Assembly (NCBI GenBank): GCA_964351865.1 | Contig: CAYGPJ010000020.1 | Coordinates: 7,149 to 71,148, forward strand | Direction: 5' to 3' | Length of the DNA: 64,000 bases | From: JBCDJI01 sp964351865 | GTDB taxonomy: Bacteria > Verrucomicrobiota > Verrucomicrobiia > Methylacidiphilales > JBCBYL01 | In this document: one piece after another, positions 33,461 to 40,799 of the stretch | How the letters are laid out: every line of letters begins with the position of its first letter | How positions within the stretch are numbered: position 1 is the first letter of the stretch | Notes under the pieces: generated by a model | What the model saw: only the letters and a program-made list of their open reading frames with translations | What the model was told of the DNA's origin: nothing | The model's database searches: none | Position numbers and translations under genes: made by a program

Positions 33461-34138
33461 ATGACTCCCCCTCCACCCAATCGACATCAGGCCGCCCTCA
33501 CACGCATCGTGACTGAGGAAATTCTGGATCATCTGCCCGCAGACCATCCCGATGCACGTGCCAGCCGTCGCGATCTGACCCGCATTAATTCGTTGATGGG
33601 AAATTACCGCTTTCTGAAACGGGAATTGATCCGCCACTATCAACCCGGCGACCAATGCATCGAAATCGGTGCCGGCAGTGGTCAGTTCAGCAAGGTCATC
33701 TCTCCCGCAGCATTTCCAGGCACGATTACAGGCTTAGATCTGGCACCACGGCCCCAGTCCTGGCCCGCCGCATGGCCGTGGAAACAGGCGAATCTATTCG
33801 CAACCGATACCATCGCGCAGAGCGATATCGTCCTCGCATCTCTGATTTTACATCATTTCCAGGATTCAGAATTATCCCTATTGGCACAATCCCTCAGCAA
33901 CGCCCGTGTCCTGATCATCACCGAACCGTGGCGGTGCGATCTGGCACATACCTGGGGCCGCTGGGCGGAGCGGACCGGCATCCACCCCGTCACCCGCCAT
34001 GACATGCACGTCAGTATCGATGCCGGCTTCCGGCAAGGCGAGCTACCCGCCTTGCTGAATCTCTCCCCCAATGAATGGAATATATCTGAATGTGAAGACT
34101 GGCGGGGAAGCCTGCGTATGGTAGCCTGTAAGCGATGA
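33461..34138 (+). CDS. SAM-dependent methyltransferase (type III PKS cluster)
   Basis: A 225-residue class I methyltransferase with motif I CIEIGAGSGQFSKV (~65-78), an acidic residue in ITGLDLAP and post-motif LASLILHHFQD. It is first of three genes overlapping by 4 and 10 bp, with a flavin oxidoreductase and a type III polyketide synthase, so it probably methylates the polyketide product or its oxidised form. Similar three-gene sets (methyltransferase, flavoprotein, type III PKS) occur in Verrucomicrobiota and Planctomycetota and in some cases are linked to alkylresorcinol-type lipids. Confidence 0.85.
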   Translation: MTPPPPNRHQAALTRIVTEEILDHLPADHPDARASRRDLTRINSLMGNYRFLKRELIRHYQPGDQCIEIGAGSGQFSKVISPAAFPGTITGLDLAPRPQSWPAAWPWKQANLFATDTIAQSDIVLASLILHHFQDSELSLLAQSLSNARVLIITEPWRCDLAHTWGRWAERTGIHPVTRHDMHVSIDAGFRQGELPALLNLSPNEWNISECEDWRGSLRMVACKR

Positions 34139-35223
34139 CTTTACTCCCCAGACAGCCCATCAGTATTGTCGGCGGGGGTTTGTCCGGGCTGGCGCTAGGT
34201 ATTCTGCTGCGGCGACAGGGAATTCTGGTCGAACTTTTTGAGTCACATGCCTACCCCCACCACCGGGTCTGCGGCGAATTCATCTCCGGCCTGCGTCCGG
34301 GCCTGATCGAAGATCTCGGTATTGCCGATCTGCTACAGGACGCGCACCATCATCGGCAAACCAGTTGGCACTCCGCAACCGGCGAAACTTTCCACCGCTT
34401 CCGGCTGCCAAGGTCAGCGGCAGGTCTTTCACGTCACACGCTCGATGCACGCTTAGTCGAACGCTTCTGCGAATTGGGAGGAACGCTGGTCCAGCACCGG
34501 TGGCGCGATTATGAACGACTCGAAAAAGTGATTTACACCACGGGCAGGCGCCCTTCCTCCAAAAAAACACCCCCGAAATGGATTGGACTCAAACTGCATG
34601 CCCGCCATTTCTCCTCTGACTCCGACCTCGAAATGCACCTCGGACATGGTGGCTACGTCGGTGCCACCGCCGTCGAGGATGGCATCACTAACCTCTGTGG
34701 ACTCTTCCCCATAGAGGCTTTTCAGGCAAGCCAGACAGCCGCCGATACCACAAAAAGTTTTGAATCTGCCCTCAGCTCCATCGGCCTGCACCAATTGCGC
34801 GATCGGCTCGCGGCAAGTGAAGTGGTCACTGGCAGCCGCTGCGGCACCACCCATTTCCAACCCGGCCAGCAGGCGCACATAAAACAAAAATGCTGCCTCG
34901 GCGACGCTCAAATGCAGATTCCTCCTTTCACCGGCCACGGTATGGCGATGGCCTTAGAATCCGCCTGGATCGCTCACACGCACCTGGTCGACTACGTCAA
35001 CGGAACGGGCGACTGGACTCAAGCCGTCACCAACATCCGACAATCCATTAAACGCCAGCACGCGATGCGGGTCAGTATCGCCTGTAAGCTGCATCCGTTC
35101 ATGCTGCAAGGTCGTTTACCCCAGTATTGGAAATACTTTGGTGCTGTGCTCAACCTTCTCCCACCACGCCTGACTCCATTACTCTGGGGACAATCACTCA
35201 GAACCCAGACCTCATGCAATTAA
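34135..35223 (+). CDS. FAD-dependent oxidoreductase (type III PKS cluster)
   Basis: A 362-residue flavoprotein. The N-terminal Rossmann motif is SIVGGGLSGLALGILLRRQG, with ESHAYPHHRVCGEFISG of the geranylgeranyl-reductase/monooxygenase superfamily and the second FAD motif CLGDAQMQIPPFTGHGMAMA. Its ATG overlaps the methyltransferase stop (ATGA), implying coupled translation. It may oxidise the aromatic polyketide made by the next gene (inference from cluster). The C-terminal third is basic and hydrophobic and may touch the membrane. Confidence 0.85.
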   Translation: MTLLPRQPISIVGGGLSGLALGILLRRQGILVELFESHAYPHHRVCGEFISGLRPGLIEDLGIADLLQDAHHHRQTSWHSATGETFHRFRLPRSAAGLSRHTLDARLVERFCELGGTLVQHRWRDYERLEKVIYTTGRRPSSKKTPPKWIGLKLHARHFSSDSDLEMHLGHGGYVGATAVEDGITNLCGLFPIEAFQASQTAADTTKSFESALSSIGLHQLRDRLAASEVVTGSRCGTTHFQPGQQAHIKQKCCLGDAQMQIPPFTGHGMAMALESAWIAHTHLVDYVNGTGDWTQAVTNIRQSIKRQHAMRVSIACKLHPFMLQGRLPQYWKYFGAVLNLLPPRLTPLLWGQSLRTQTSCN

Positions 35224-36263
35224 CCACCATCGCCTCAGCGGTGCCTCCTACCGTTCTGACCCAGGAAACCAGCTGGAATCGGCTAGTGGACTCCGGTGCC
35301 CTAACCTCCCTGCGCCCCGGCTCGCGCGCGCTACTGGAAAAATTTTTACTCAACGACAACGGCATCCGCCAACGCCATCTGGCCGTGCACGACATGGACT
35401 TGCTGGCGCGGGCGGATCCGTCCGAACTCAATGCCATTTTCGAACGCGAAGTCACCGCACTCGGCGAAAGCGCGCTCCAACGTGCCTTGCACCAGGCCCA
35501 TCTGGCATCCACCGATGTCGACGCCTTATTCGTCTGCACCTGCACCGGTTACCTGTGCCCCGGGCCTAGCAGCTACATCGCCGAAGCCGCCGGGATGCGT
35601 GATAACGTATTTCTGCATGATCTCGTCGGACAAGGCTGCGGTGCCGCCATTCCCCTGCTGCATGCCGCCTCCTCCTATCTCTGCGCCCACCCGGATCATC
35701 GCATTGCCTGTGTCGCCGTTGAAATCTGCTCCGCCGCGTTTTACCTCGATGACGACGCCGGAGTGCTGGTCAGTCTCGCCCTCTTCGGCGATGGCGCCTC
35801 CGCCTCCATCTGGCAGGGAACGGGAACAGAATCCGAAACAGATGCCAAATCAACCTCCCAGTGGAACCTGAGCGACTTCCAAACCCTGCACCTGCCGCAA
35901 GCCCGCGACACACTCAGGTTTATTAACGATCGCGGCTACCTGAAAAACCAACTCCATCGCAGTGTGCCGGAAACGGTTGGCAGCTCAGTGGCGCGACTCT
36001 ATCAGGAAAGCGGCGCCACCGCCTCGCACATTATTTCGCACAGTGGGGGTCGCGATGTATTAGACGCGGTAGAAGCCGCGACCGGAAAGCCGGCTCCGGA
36101 AAGCCGAGCCATTTTGCGAGATTACGGCAACATGAGCAGCCCCTCGGTGCTGTTTGCGCTGGAAAAACACTTGGAGTCGTCCACGCCCCGGAACGATCTC
36201 TGGCTGGTCGCCTTCGGTGCTGGCTTCACCTGCCACGCGGCCCGCCTTAAAAAGGTGGTCTAA
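35214..36263 (+). CDS. Type III polyketide synthase (chalcone/stilbene synthase family)
   Basis: A 349-residue homodimeric ketosynthase that extends an acyl-CoA starter with malonyl-CoA. The start at 35214 is the ATG overlapping the previous stop; the longer frame from 35127 lies inside the oxidoreductase gene. The catalytic triad is visible: C142 in LVGQGCGAA, H276 in HIISHSGG, N306 in RDYGNMSSP. The starter in bacteria of this kind is often a long-chain acyl-CoA, giving alkylresorcinols or alkylpyrones, but the sequence alone does not tell. It is last in the coupled three-gene cluster. Confidence 0.93.
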   Translation: MQLTTIASAVPPTVLTQETSWNRLVDSGALTSLRPGSRALLEKFLLNDNGIRQRHLAVHDMDLLARADPSELNAIFEREVTALGESALQRALHQAHLASTDVDALFVCTCTGYLCPGPSSYIAEAAGMRDNVFLHDLVGQGCGAAIPLLHAASSYLCAHPDHRIACVAVEICSAAFYLDDDAGVLVSLALFGDGASASIWQGTGTESETDAKSTSQWNLSDFQTLHLPQARDTLRFINDRGYLKNQLHRSVPETVGSSVARLYQESGATASHIISHSGGRDVLDAVEAATGKPAPESRAILRDYGNMSSPSVLFALEKHLESSTPRNDLWLVAFGAGFTCHAARLKKVV

Positions 36264-36391
36264 AATCCGGCCCCCTTTAGATAATAGAGGTCACAGAATC
36301 AATTTATTGGAACGGGTTGATTACCACATTCCCATCATAGACCTGGCCGTGATTTAAATCCTCAGTAAATAATTCGATCGCGCCTGATTTT

Positions 36392-36530
36392 CTAGAGCGT
36401 TTCCGAATGATGTTTTAACATGTAGGGCGAGATTGCATCTCGCCAATTTCCATCCCGGCGAGATGCAATCTCGCCCTACATATATTTCCCGCAGATTCCC
36501 GTGTGAGAACTTAACTCGAAAATGCACTAG
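36392..36530. mobile_element. MITE-like element in vapC with CTAG target duplication
   Basis: The element is bounded by CTAG at 36392-36395 and 36527-36530. Ends are inverted repeats TAGAGCGTTTCCGA (left) and TAGTGCATTTTCGA (right end, reverse complement). It carries palindromic repeat copy 4 (36421-36480) in its middle. The same ends occur at 1072-1198 around a different palindrome. No transposase is present. CTAG duplication fits IS5-group or related DDE transposases acting in trans (inference). Confidence 0.75.
36421..36480. repeat. Palindromic repeat, GTAGGGCGAGAT family, copy 4
   Basis: Arms TGTAGGGCGAGATTGCATCT and AGATGCAATCTCGCCCTACA are a perfect inverted repeat, nested inside the element that disrupts vapC. 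Confidence 0.9.
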
Positions 36531-36841
36531 CCGCTGAAACAATCATGGCATCCCAAAGTGAGATCTGCCAGCGCTGCTGAATTTCGAGTCCGTGCCGGAA
36601 GAGTTGCAGTGAATTATCGACCACCTGCCAAATCGAAAAATCTTCTATCATTATAGACGCTTCATGCGAAGCCCCGCCAGCACGAGTAAAGTTGACGTGA
36701 AATTCTTTTCATACCAGCTCACTGATCGCGTATTGGTCAGGTTGTTGCAGCGCCTGCTCAACAATCGCCACCGCCTTTTTGCGTTTGGCGGGGGCATCCA
36801 GATCGTAAGCGTACAGCAGAATATTCGTATCCAGAAAATAC

Positions 36842-37063
36842 TTAGCGGTCATGCACCTGTTCCCGCGCAAGCCGCTTGCCGCTTAAATGATAACCTGATT
36901 TCATGCGGGCGATCGCTTCCTGCGAGACCGGTTGCACTTCGCTATCCTCTAAAACCCGGCGCAGCCCCTCAATAATGAGATTTTTTGTCGTCGTACGACG
37001 CACCGCAGCCGCAATTTTCGTCTGGGCAAATAGTTCATCAGGAAGATCCACTGTAATCCGCAT
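36842..37063 (-). CDS. vapB: VapB-type antitoxin
   Basis: A 73-residue protein starting MRITVDLPDELFAQTKIAAA, the ribbon-helix-helix pattern of VapB/type II antitoxins, followed by TTTKNLIIEGLRRVLED. It would bind operator DNA and neutralise the downstream PIN RNase, but that toxin gene is broken. ATG at 37063 is preferred over the TTG one codon earlier. The C-terminal part is charged (GKRLAREQVHDR), as expected of a toxin-binding tail. Confidence 0.85.
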   Translation of the reverse strand: MRITVDLPDELFAQTKIAAAVRRTTTKNLIIEGLRRVLEDSEVQPVSQEAIARMKSGYHLSGKRLAREQVHDR

Positions 37064-37158
37064 CAATACATATATTCATAAATATAGCTCTTTAGCCAAT
37101 ATGATTATTGGGAGGCGAAACAATGGAACCGGTAGCTGGAGAATCTGACCCAACCAGT

Positions 37159-37184
37159 CAACTACAGGTTTGTCCCACTATTTT
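37159..37184 (+). repeat. Island direct repeat a (CAACTACAGGTNTGTCC)
   Basis: CAACTACAGGTTTGTCCCACTATTTT; first of nine same-orientation copies in 37159-41790. The core ACAGGTCTGT is a short interrupted palindrome, and the GGGACAG complement resembles REP units tied to Y1/RAYT transposases. Confidence 0.75.
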
Positions 37185-37210
37185 GCTTCTACCACCACCG
37201 AGCTGAATGT

Positions 37211-37593
37211 TCACTTAATCCAATAGCCGCCCACTTTACCGTCTTTAACGCTCAGCGTAACCAGTGCGTCGTCTTTGCCATCGTGAAAGCTAAGTTTCCA
37301 CAAGGTTACGCGATACCCCTGCTGCTGCAGATCGCCCAGATAAGTCACCTCATAGCCCGCCTTGAAGCGTGGTGCCAGTTGCGCGGAAACGGCAGCAAAT
37401 TGTTCTTTGGTTAATTTCCGAAAGGCTGCATCACCATCAGAAATAAAAGCGTCGTAATCGTCTGCAATGATCGCAGTGAGAATTTTTCCGAAAATGCCTG
37501 GTCTGCTGGCGCAGGTTTCGCAGCGAACAGAAATGTGGAACTACCAAGCAGTATAGCTGCCGTGATGAGAATACGTGGAATCAATGTTTTCAT
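37211..37593 (-). pseudogene. Small exported protein, frameshifted
   Basis: ATG 37593 begins a signal peptide (MKTLIPRILITAAILLGSST ... FAA). After PADQAFSEK the frame is lost in a run of five A; one added A restores ILTAIIADDYDAFISDGDAA and continues to the stop at 37211 (ending KDGKVGGYWIK). The restored protein of ~126 residues would be a small periplasmic protein resembling DUF3887/DUF4019-type stand-alone domains; the function is unknown. The lesion is a single-base deletion in a homopolymer, so a sequencing error or slippage is possible. Confidence 0.65.
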
Positions 37594-37634
37594 GACGAGT
37601 ATCATGTTGATTACTGGTTTTGCCCTCAATCTTT

Positions 37635-37728
37635 CTAGCCAAAAAGTTCACTGTGGCTGCCAGTGCGCACCAGCACAAGATTACCATCAACTATCTGGTA
37701 AATGAGCAGCCAGTCCCCTTTCCTCAGC
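37635..37728 (-). pseudogene. YafQ/RelE-type toxin 3' remnant
   Basis: The minus strand encodes only a C-terminal piece, KGDWLLIYQIVDGNLVLVRT followed by GSHSELFG-stop, the conserved end of YafQ-family mRNA interferases. The N-terminal two thirds and any antitoxin are missing. Confidence 0.7.
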
Positions 37729-37839
37729 TAGTAGAGTGATAATCTCAACCAATCTATCGGTATTACAACCGAACTACTGATCTTCTTGAAGACTTTTTTA
37801 AATCTGCTCTTGCGGACGATTTCGAGCATGCCGACTTAA

Positions 37840-37859
37840 CAACTACAGGTCTGTCCTTT
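37840..37859 (+). repeat. Island direct repeat b
   Basis: CAACTACAGGTCTGTCCTTT, followed 22 bp later by copy c; the pair is the only close tandem. Confidence 0.75.
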
Positions 37860-37861
37860 AA

Positions 37862-37882
37862 ACAACTACAGGTCTTGGACAC
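37862..37882 (+). repeat. Island direct repeat c
   Basis: ACAACTACAGGTCTTGGACA; the TGTCC part is altered, so this copy is diverged. Confidence 0.6.
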
Positions 37883-37914
37883 CAATCTTTTCTCATGGGA
37901 CGATAAGACCAGCG

Positions 37915-38214
37915 TTATTCTAACCGTAATTTTTTCGGATTCTGTGCGCCATGCCAGAAGCGCAGTATTTGCACTTCTCCGGCAAGGTCATCAATCCGAT
38001 ACAAAATCGAATAGGGATAATGCACCACATGCCGGATGCCTGGACGATTACGAACCTCTGTACCAATTTGGGGATGGGGTGCCAGCGAATGGGCACGCTC
38101 GATGAGTTGAAGTCCGAAATTGGCAGCCGCTGTAGAGTTGTTCCGTGCAATGTATTCAGTGATCCCGTCTAAATCAGCTTGGGCTTTGGGCGTAACGACT
38201 ACTTGGTAAACCAT
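37915..38214 (-). CDS. parE: ParE/RelE-family toxin
   Basis: A 99-residue type II toxin. The N-terminal YQVVVTPKAQADLDGITEYI and the central IGTEVRNRPGIRHVVHYPYS followed by ILYRIDD are ParE-family signatures; ParE poisons gyrase, RelE cleaves mRNA, and the sequence favours ParE. The start overlaps the upstream antitoxin by 16 bp, the normal arrangement for coupled expression. Full length, with no lesion seen. Confidence 0.88.
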   Translation of the reverse strand: MVYQVVVTPKAQADLDGITEYIARNNSTAAANFGLQLIERAHSLAPHPQIGTEVRNRPGIRHVVHYPYSILYRIDDLAGEVQILRFWHGAQNPKKLRLE

Positions 38215-38417
38215 TTTTCCTCAAACCGCTTGCGAATGGTTTCAAGCGGTATACACCCCTCTTCTTCCGCCGAACGGATGCCCTCATCAATGGCGGCAAG
38301 CATCTCAGGGCTTTCTTCGATGACTTCCACTTCTAATTGATTGAGACGATCCAGCAGTGTATGCCGCTCCTCGACTTTCAACTTTGGCAGTTCTTCAAGA
38401 ATTTCTGTGATACTCAT
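38199..38417 (-). CDS. Addiction-module antitoxin, MSITEIL type
   Basis: A 72-residue acidic protein (SITEILEELPKLKVEERHTL, then EESPEMLAAIDEGIRSAEEE) of the short antitoxin family found with ParE/RelE toxins. It precedes and overlaps the ParE gene. A closely similar antitoxin is encoded at 40547-40768, and both are preceded by a tyrosine-recombinase remnant, so the two units are paralogous cassettes. Confidence 0.85.
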   Translation of the reverse strand: MSITEILEELPKLKVEERHTLLDRLNQLEVEVIEESPEMLAAIDEGIRSAEEEGCIPLETIRKRFEEKWFTK

Positions 38418-38449
38418 TCTGTGATTCAGAATAAGGGAAATATTCGTTT

Positions 38450-38554
38450 TGTCGATTCTGTTTCATCAGCTGCCGGATGGGTGGGGGCGTGGATTTCCTG
38501 GAGCTTTTGAATCCTGACTTCGATGTAGATGCTGGTGGTTTCGGGTTTGGCCTA
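38450..38554 (-). pseudogene. Tyrosine recombinase 3'-end remnant 1
   Basis: Minus-strand frame KPETTSIYIEVRIQKLQEIH followed by APTHPAAD is the last ~30 residues of an Xer/integrase-type recombinase, including the catalytic Tyr of the SIYxEV motif. It is joined to island repeat d by TTCTAG and leads directly into the antitoxin start at 38417. No other part of the recombinase is present. Confidence 0.7.
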
Positions 38555-38558
38555 GAAG

Positions 38559-38584
38559 CAACTACAGGTCTGTCCTTCTATTTT
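38559..38584 (+). repeat. Island direct repeat d
   Basis: CAACTACAGGTCTGTCCTTC; adjoins recombinase remnant 1 through CCTAGAAG. Confidence 0.8.
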
Positions 38585-38643
38585 CACGGCATGTTTTTAT
38601 TCATAGAGTCCTATCGGACTGGGCTGGGCGATGCCAAGAACTC

Positions 38644-39609
38644 CTAGTTCGGGCTTAAAATAGTGTCGTTCAGTTGCCGAACTTTTTTCATCTTACGCAG
38701 GACTTTTTTAGAGATCACCCAGCCATCTGGGTTGACTTTAATTTGGCGAATCTCTTCTCCGTCGTTAAATTCTGTTTCCCGCAGCTGCTTGTGACTGGCC
38801 TCAATGTATTGCTCCCGCTCGGTTGGACTCATGCCTTCAGTCGCTTTTCTCTGGAAATCGAACATGCCGGTCGTGGCGATGCGAAAACACTCTTCCGCGT
38901 TAGCCAGGACTGCTGGCGTCCGCTTATGGGCGGCATCCGTCACAAACGGTTTCACGGTGAACGATTGATCCAGCATGGATGCACAAAACTTCCGAAAATA
39001 CTCAATCCGGGTTAATGGAGCGCCAGCGCTGTGGGCTGTATCCTGCAAGCCGCAGGAGATGGTCCAGATGAGTTCGTCGGCATCAGCGTCCGCTGCCTGC
39101 TCCCAGGTCCCGCCACTGTGCGCAGAGACACCAATCACGTGCTCAGGGTGTTTCATGGCAAAGCGATGCGCAAACTGGGAACCCCCGGAGAAACCGTGGA
39201 TAAACATCTTATCATGCAACTTGAATTTACCGCTCAGTTCATCAAAAAGGTCGAGCAATTGACGATCCGAATCTCCCTCAAGAAATTGGTAGTAGGGCCC
39301 TTCCGAGGGAAAGGTCGGTCCGATCACAATAATATTCTGATAGCGATCAAACCACTCAGGAAGGCCGACAGCTCCCTCACCTTTTCCCCGATATCCGTGC
39401 ACACCGACCACCAGCCAGTAAGTCTGATCAGGATTAATCGTTTCCGGGGTATAGAGCCAGTAGTCGCGCGCCATCCCGCATTGACCCTGCTCCACCTTTG
39501 CATGAGATGGACTAGGATAAACAAGCACCAGTAATACTGACATACCAAGAATGACAGCTCTCTGTCGTTGCAAAAAACGATGAATATTCACTTTAGTTTG
39601 TGCCGTCAT
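38644..39609 (-). CDS. Secreted esterase / alpha-beta hydrolase (PHB depolymerase-like)
   Basis: A 321-residue exported hydrolase. ATG 39609 is chosen as it places a signal peptide (RAVILGMSVLLVLVYPSPSHA) near the N-terminus; the open frame upstream runs through a repeat. The nucleophile elbow is GFSGGS (FIHGFSGGSQFAHRF), an oxyanion-type GVHGYRGKG lies before it and DAAHKRTP is a candidate for the catalytic His. This layout fits esterase/PHB-depolymerase-like or feruloyl-esterase relatives. It lies among toxin-antitoxin cassettes between repeats d and e, as a passenger gene. Confidence 0.75.
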   Translation of the reverse strand: MTAQTKVNIHRFLQRQRAVILGMSVLLVLVYPSPSHAKVEQGQCGMARDYWLYTPETINPDQTYWLVVGVHGYRGKGEGAVGLPEWFDRYQNIIVIGPTFPSEGPYYQFLEGDSDRQLLDLFDELSGKFKLHDKMFIHGFSGGSQFAHRFAMKHPEHVIGVSAHSGGTWEQAADADADELIWTISCGLQDTAHSAGAPLTRIEYFRKFCASMLDQSFTVKPFVTDAAHKRTPAVLANAEECFRIATTGMFDFQRKATEGMSPTEREQYIEASHKQLRETEFNDGEEIRQIKVNPDGWVISKKVLRKMKKVRQLNDTILSPN

Positions 39610-39664
39610 ATTTTTGTCTAGCATTTGCGGTGATTTACTTAATGACTGCCTGCTCCCCTCACGA

Positions 39665-39690
39665 CAACCACAGGTCTGCCCCTCTATTTT
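39665..39690 (+). repeat. Island direct repeat e
   Basis: CAACCACAGGTCTGCCCCTC then TATTTT, between the esterase and the truncated VapC gene. Confidence 0.75.
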
Positions 39691-39707
39691 TCTGTTTTGC
39701 AGCCCGC

Positions 39708-40055
39708 TTATGACGCTGTTTGGGGTGGTAATCCGCATTGCATAGAAAGAGCCGCCATCCAAATATCATTTTGCGGAATCATACTTCCTAAATTGGCGAG
39801 TTGCGTTGCAATGCGTCCGTAATGACGTGAAGTTTCGTTGTCTGAGTCGATCACATCAGCGGCAGCCAGAAATCTTTCAATCTGTGCTGACTTCTTTTCC
39901 GGTTGATGGGATTTGTAAGCTCCGTAATAGAGTTCACCTAGGGCGGGCTGCGGAATGAACAGTTCTTCGTATTGGGATAAGGTTTCGCTGAGATCACCCT
40001 TGCGGAAGTGGCGCACGATTACGCTGGTTTCAAGCAGAACGCTATTTCCAGTCAT
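39708..40055 (-). CDS. vapC: PIN-domain toxin, C-terminally truncated
   Basis: A 115-residue PIN protein starting at ATG 40055, overlapping the antitoxin stop by 14 bp. The first acidic motif is LLETSVIVRHF, with Glu where Asp is usual. The third region MIPQNDIWMAALSMQCGLP is present, but family homology stops there. The last eight residues come from the sequence beside repeat e, so the final strand and terminal acidic residue are missing. It is probably inactive. Confidence 0.7.
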   Translation of the reverse strand: MTGNSVLLETSVIVRHFRKGDLSETLSQYEELFIPQPALGELYYGAYKSHQPEKKSAQIERFLAAADVIDSDNETSRHYGRIATQLANLGSMIPQNDIWMAALSMQCGLPPQTAS

Positions 40056-40263
40056 CGTGGTCGATCCGGTCGGCTTCCTCTCTGACGGCCTTCTCAAAGG
40101 CTGCCCCATCCTCACCTGTCATACAGCCAGCAGTGTCTCTAAGAGCCGCCATGCGCTCTTCTTTCCGCTTGGGGTTTAGAGAACTCACGGAATGGGCTAC
40201 CTCTACCAAACGTGGCGCAGGTAGGGTCTCGAGGTCCTTGACGATGGATTCCAACACGGTCAT
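40042..40263 (-). CDS. Antitoxin partner of truncated PIN toxin
   Basis: A 73-residue protein (TVLESIVKDLETLPAPRLVE, then AALRDTAGCMTGEDGAAFEK). The layout fits antitoxins that precede PIN toxins, with a C-terminal acidic tail (EEADRIDHDDWK). It overlaps the VapC gene by 14 bp and is preceded by recombinase remnant 2. Confidence 0.75.
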   Translation of the reverse strand: MTVLESIVKDLETLPAPRLVEVAHSVSSLNPKRKEERMAALRDTAGCMTGEDGAAFEKAVREEADRIDHDDWK

Positions 40264-40310
40264 AATTCTCTTAACTTAGAAGGCCGTAACCTTTTTTGTC
40301 CAATCTCTTT

Positions 40311-40401
40311 AATCGGCTGCCGGATGGGTGCGGGCGTGGATTTCCTGGAGCCTTAGGATGCTTACTTCGGTGTAGATGCTGGTGGTTTCGGGTTTGGCCT
40401 A
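40311..40401 (-). pseudogene. Tyrosine recombinase 3'-end remnant 2
   Basis: Minus-strand frame KPETTSIYTEVSILRLQEIH followed by ARTHPAAD is the recombinase C-terminus with catalytic Tyr. This is the best preserved of the three copies. It is flanked by island repeat f on one side and by an antitoxin unit on the other. Confidence 0.7.
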
Positions 40402-40405
40402 GAAG

Positions 40406-40430
40406 CAATTACAGGTAAGTCCCTCTATTT
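40406..40430 (+). repeat. Island direct repeat f
   Basis: CAATTACAGGTAAGTCCCTC then TATTT. It forms the boundary at which the ParE fragment at 40425-40568 is cut off. Confidence 0.75.
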
Positions 40431-40568
40431 CCGGCCCTCTATTTCTGAATCAATCAACCGATCCCGGAAATGGATAGCCACCTCTGAACCGGCTTTTTCG
40501 GTGTAGTATTCGACGATCTCTTTTAAGTCATCGATGAAACGCTCACTTAGGACGACTTCGTAGCCCAC
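40425..40568 (-). pseudogene. ParE toxin, 3' truncated at repeat f
   Basis: A GTG-initiated frame inside the antitoxin 3' end encodes YEVVLSERFIDDLKEIVEYY and then TEKAGSEVAIHFRDRLID, the N-terminal half of a ParE/RelE protein. The sequence then runs into repeat f and stops after about 47 codons. The conserved C-terminal core is lacking. Confidence 0.75.
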
Positions 40569-40768
40569 TGTCTGACCTTTGCCCGAGCTTCGTCTGGTGT
40601 GTAGGTTTTACCGTTACGGATGGACTGGCGTCCGGCGTCGATAGCGGCCAGCATTTCAGGGGTTTCTTCGATTTCATGCCCTTCTAACTGTTCTAGACGC
40701 TCAAAGAGCATTTGACGCTCTTGACCCGCAAGTCTAGGCAGTTCGTCTAAGATTTCTGTGATACTCAT
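40547..40768 (-). CDS. Addiction-module antitoxin, MSITEIL type
   Basis: A 73-residue antitoxin (SITEILDELPRLAGQERQML, then EETPEMLAAIDAGRQSIRNG), paralogous to the one at 38199-38417. ATG 40768 has an AAAGG ribosome site 5 bp upstream and is preferred to the ATG four codons earlier. Its ParE partner downstream is truncated, so it is an orphan. Confidence 0.8.
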   Translation of the reverse strand: MSITEILDELPRLAGQERQMLFERLEQLEGHEIEETPEMLAAIDAGRQSIRNGKTYTPDEARAKVRQWATKSS

Positions 40769-40799
40769 TCTGCCTTTCACTTTATGGCAAAACTACAGA

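Larger units (their letters stand above)
36304..36852 (-). pseudogene. vapC: vapC PIN-domain toxin, disrupted by stop codon and MITE insertion
   Basis: Start ATG at 36852 overlaps the vapB stop by 11 bp. The frame reads YFLDTNILLYAYDLDAPAKR (PIN Asp motif), meets TGA at 36709-36711, then continues in frame (KEFHVNFTRAGG ... QQRWQISLWDAMIVSAA). There a TIR element (36392-36530) interrupts it. On the far side the C-terminus resumes exactly: SGAIELFTEDLNHGQVYDGN, ending INPFQ-stop at 36304. Removing 135 bp between the duplicated CTAG copies restores VSAARKSGAIELF. The toxin is thus doubly inactivated, while the antitoxin gene is intact. Confidence 0.9.
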
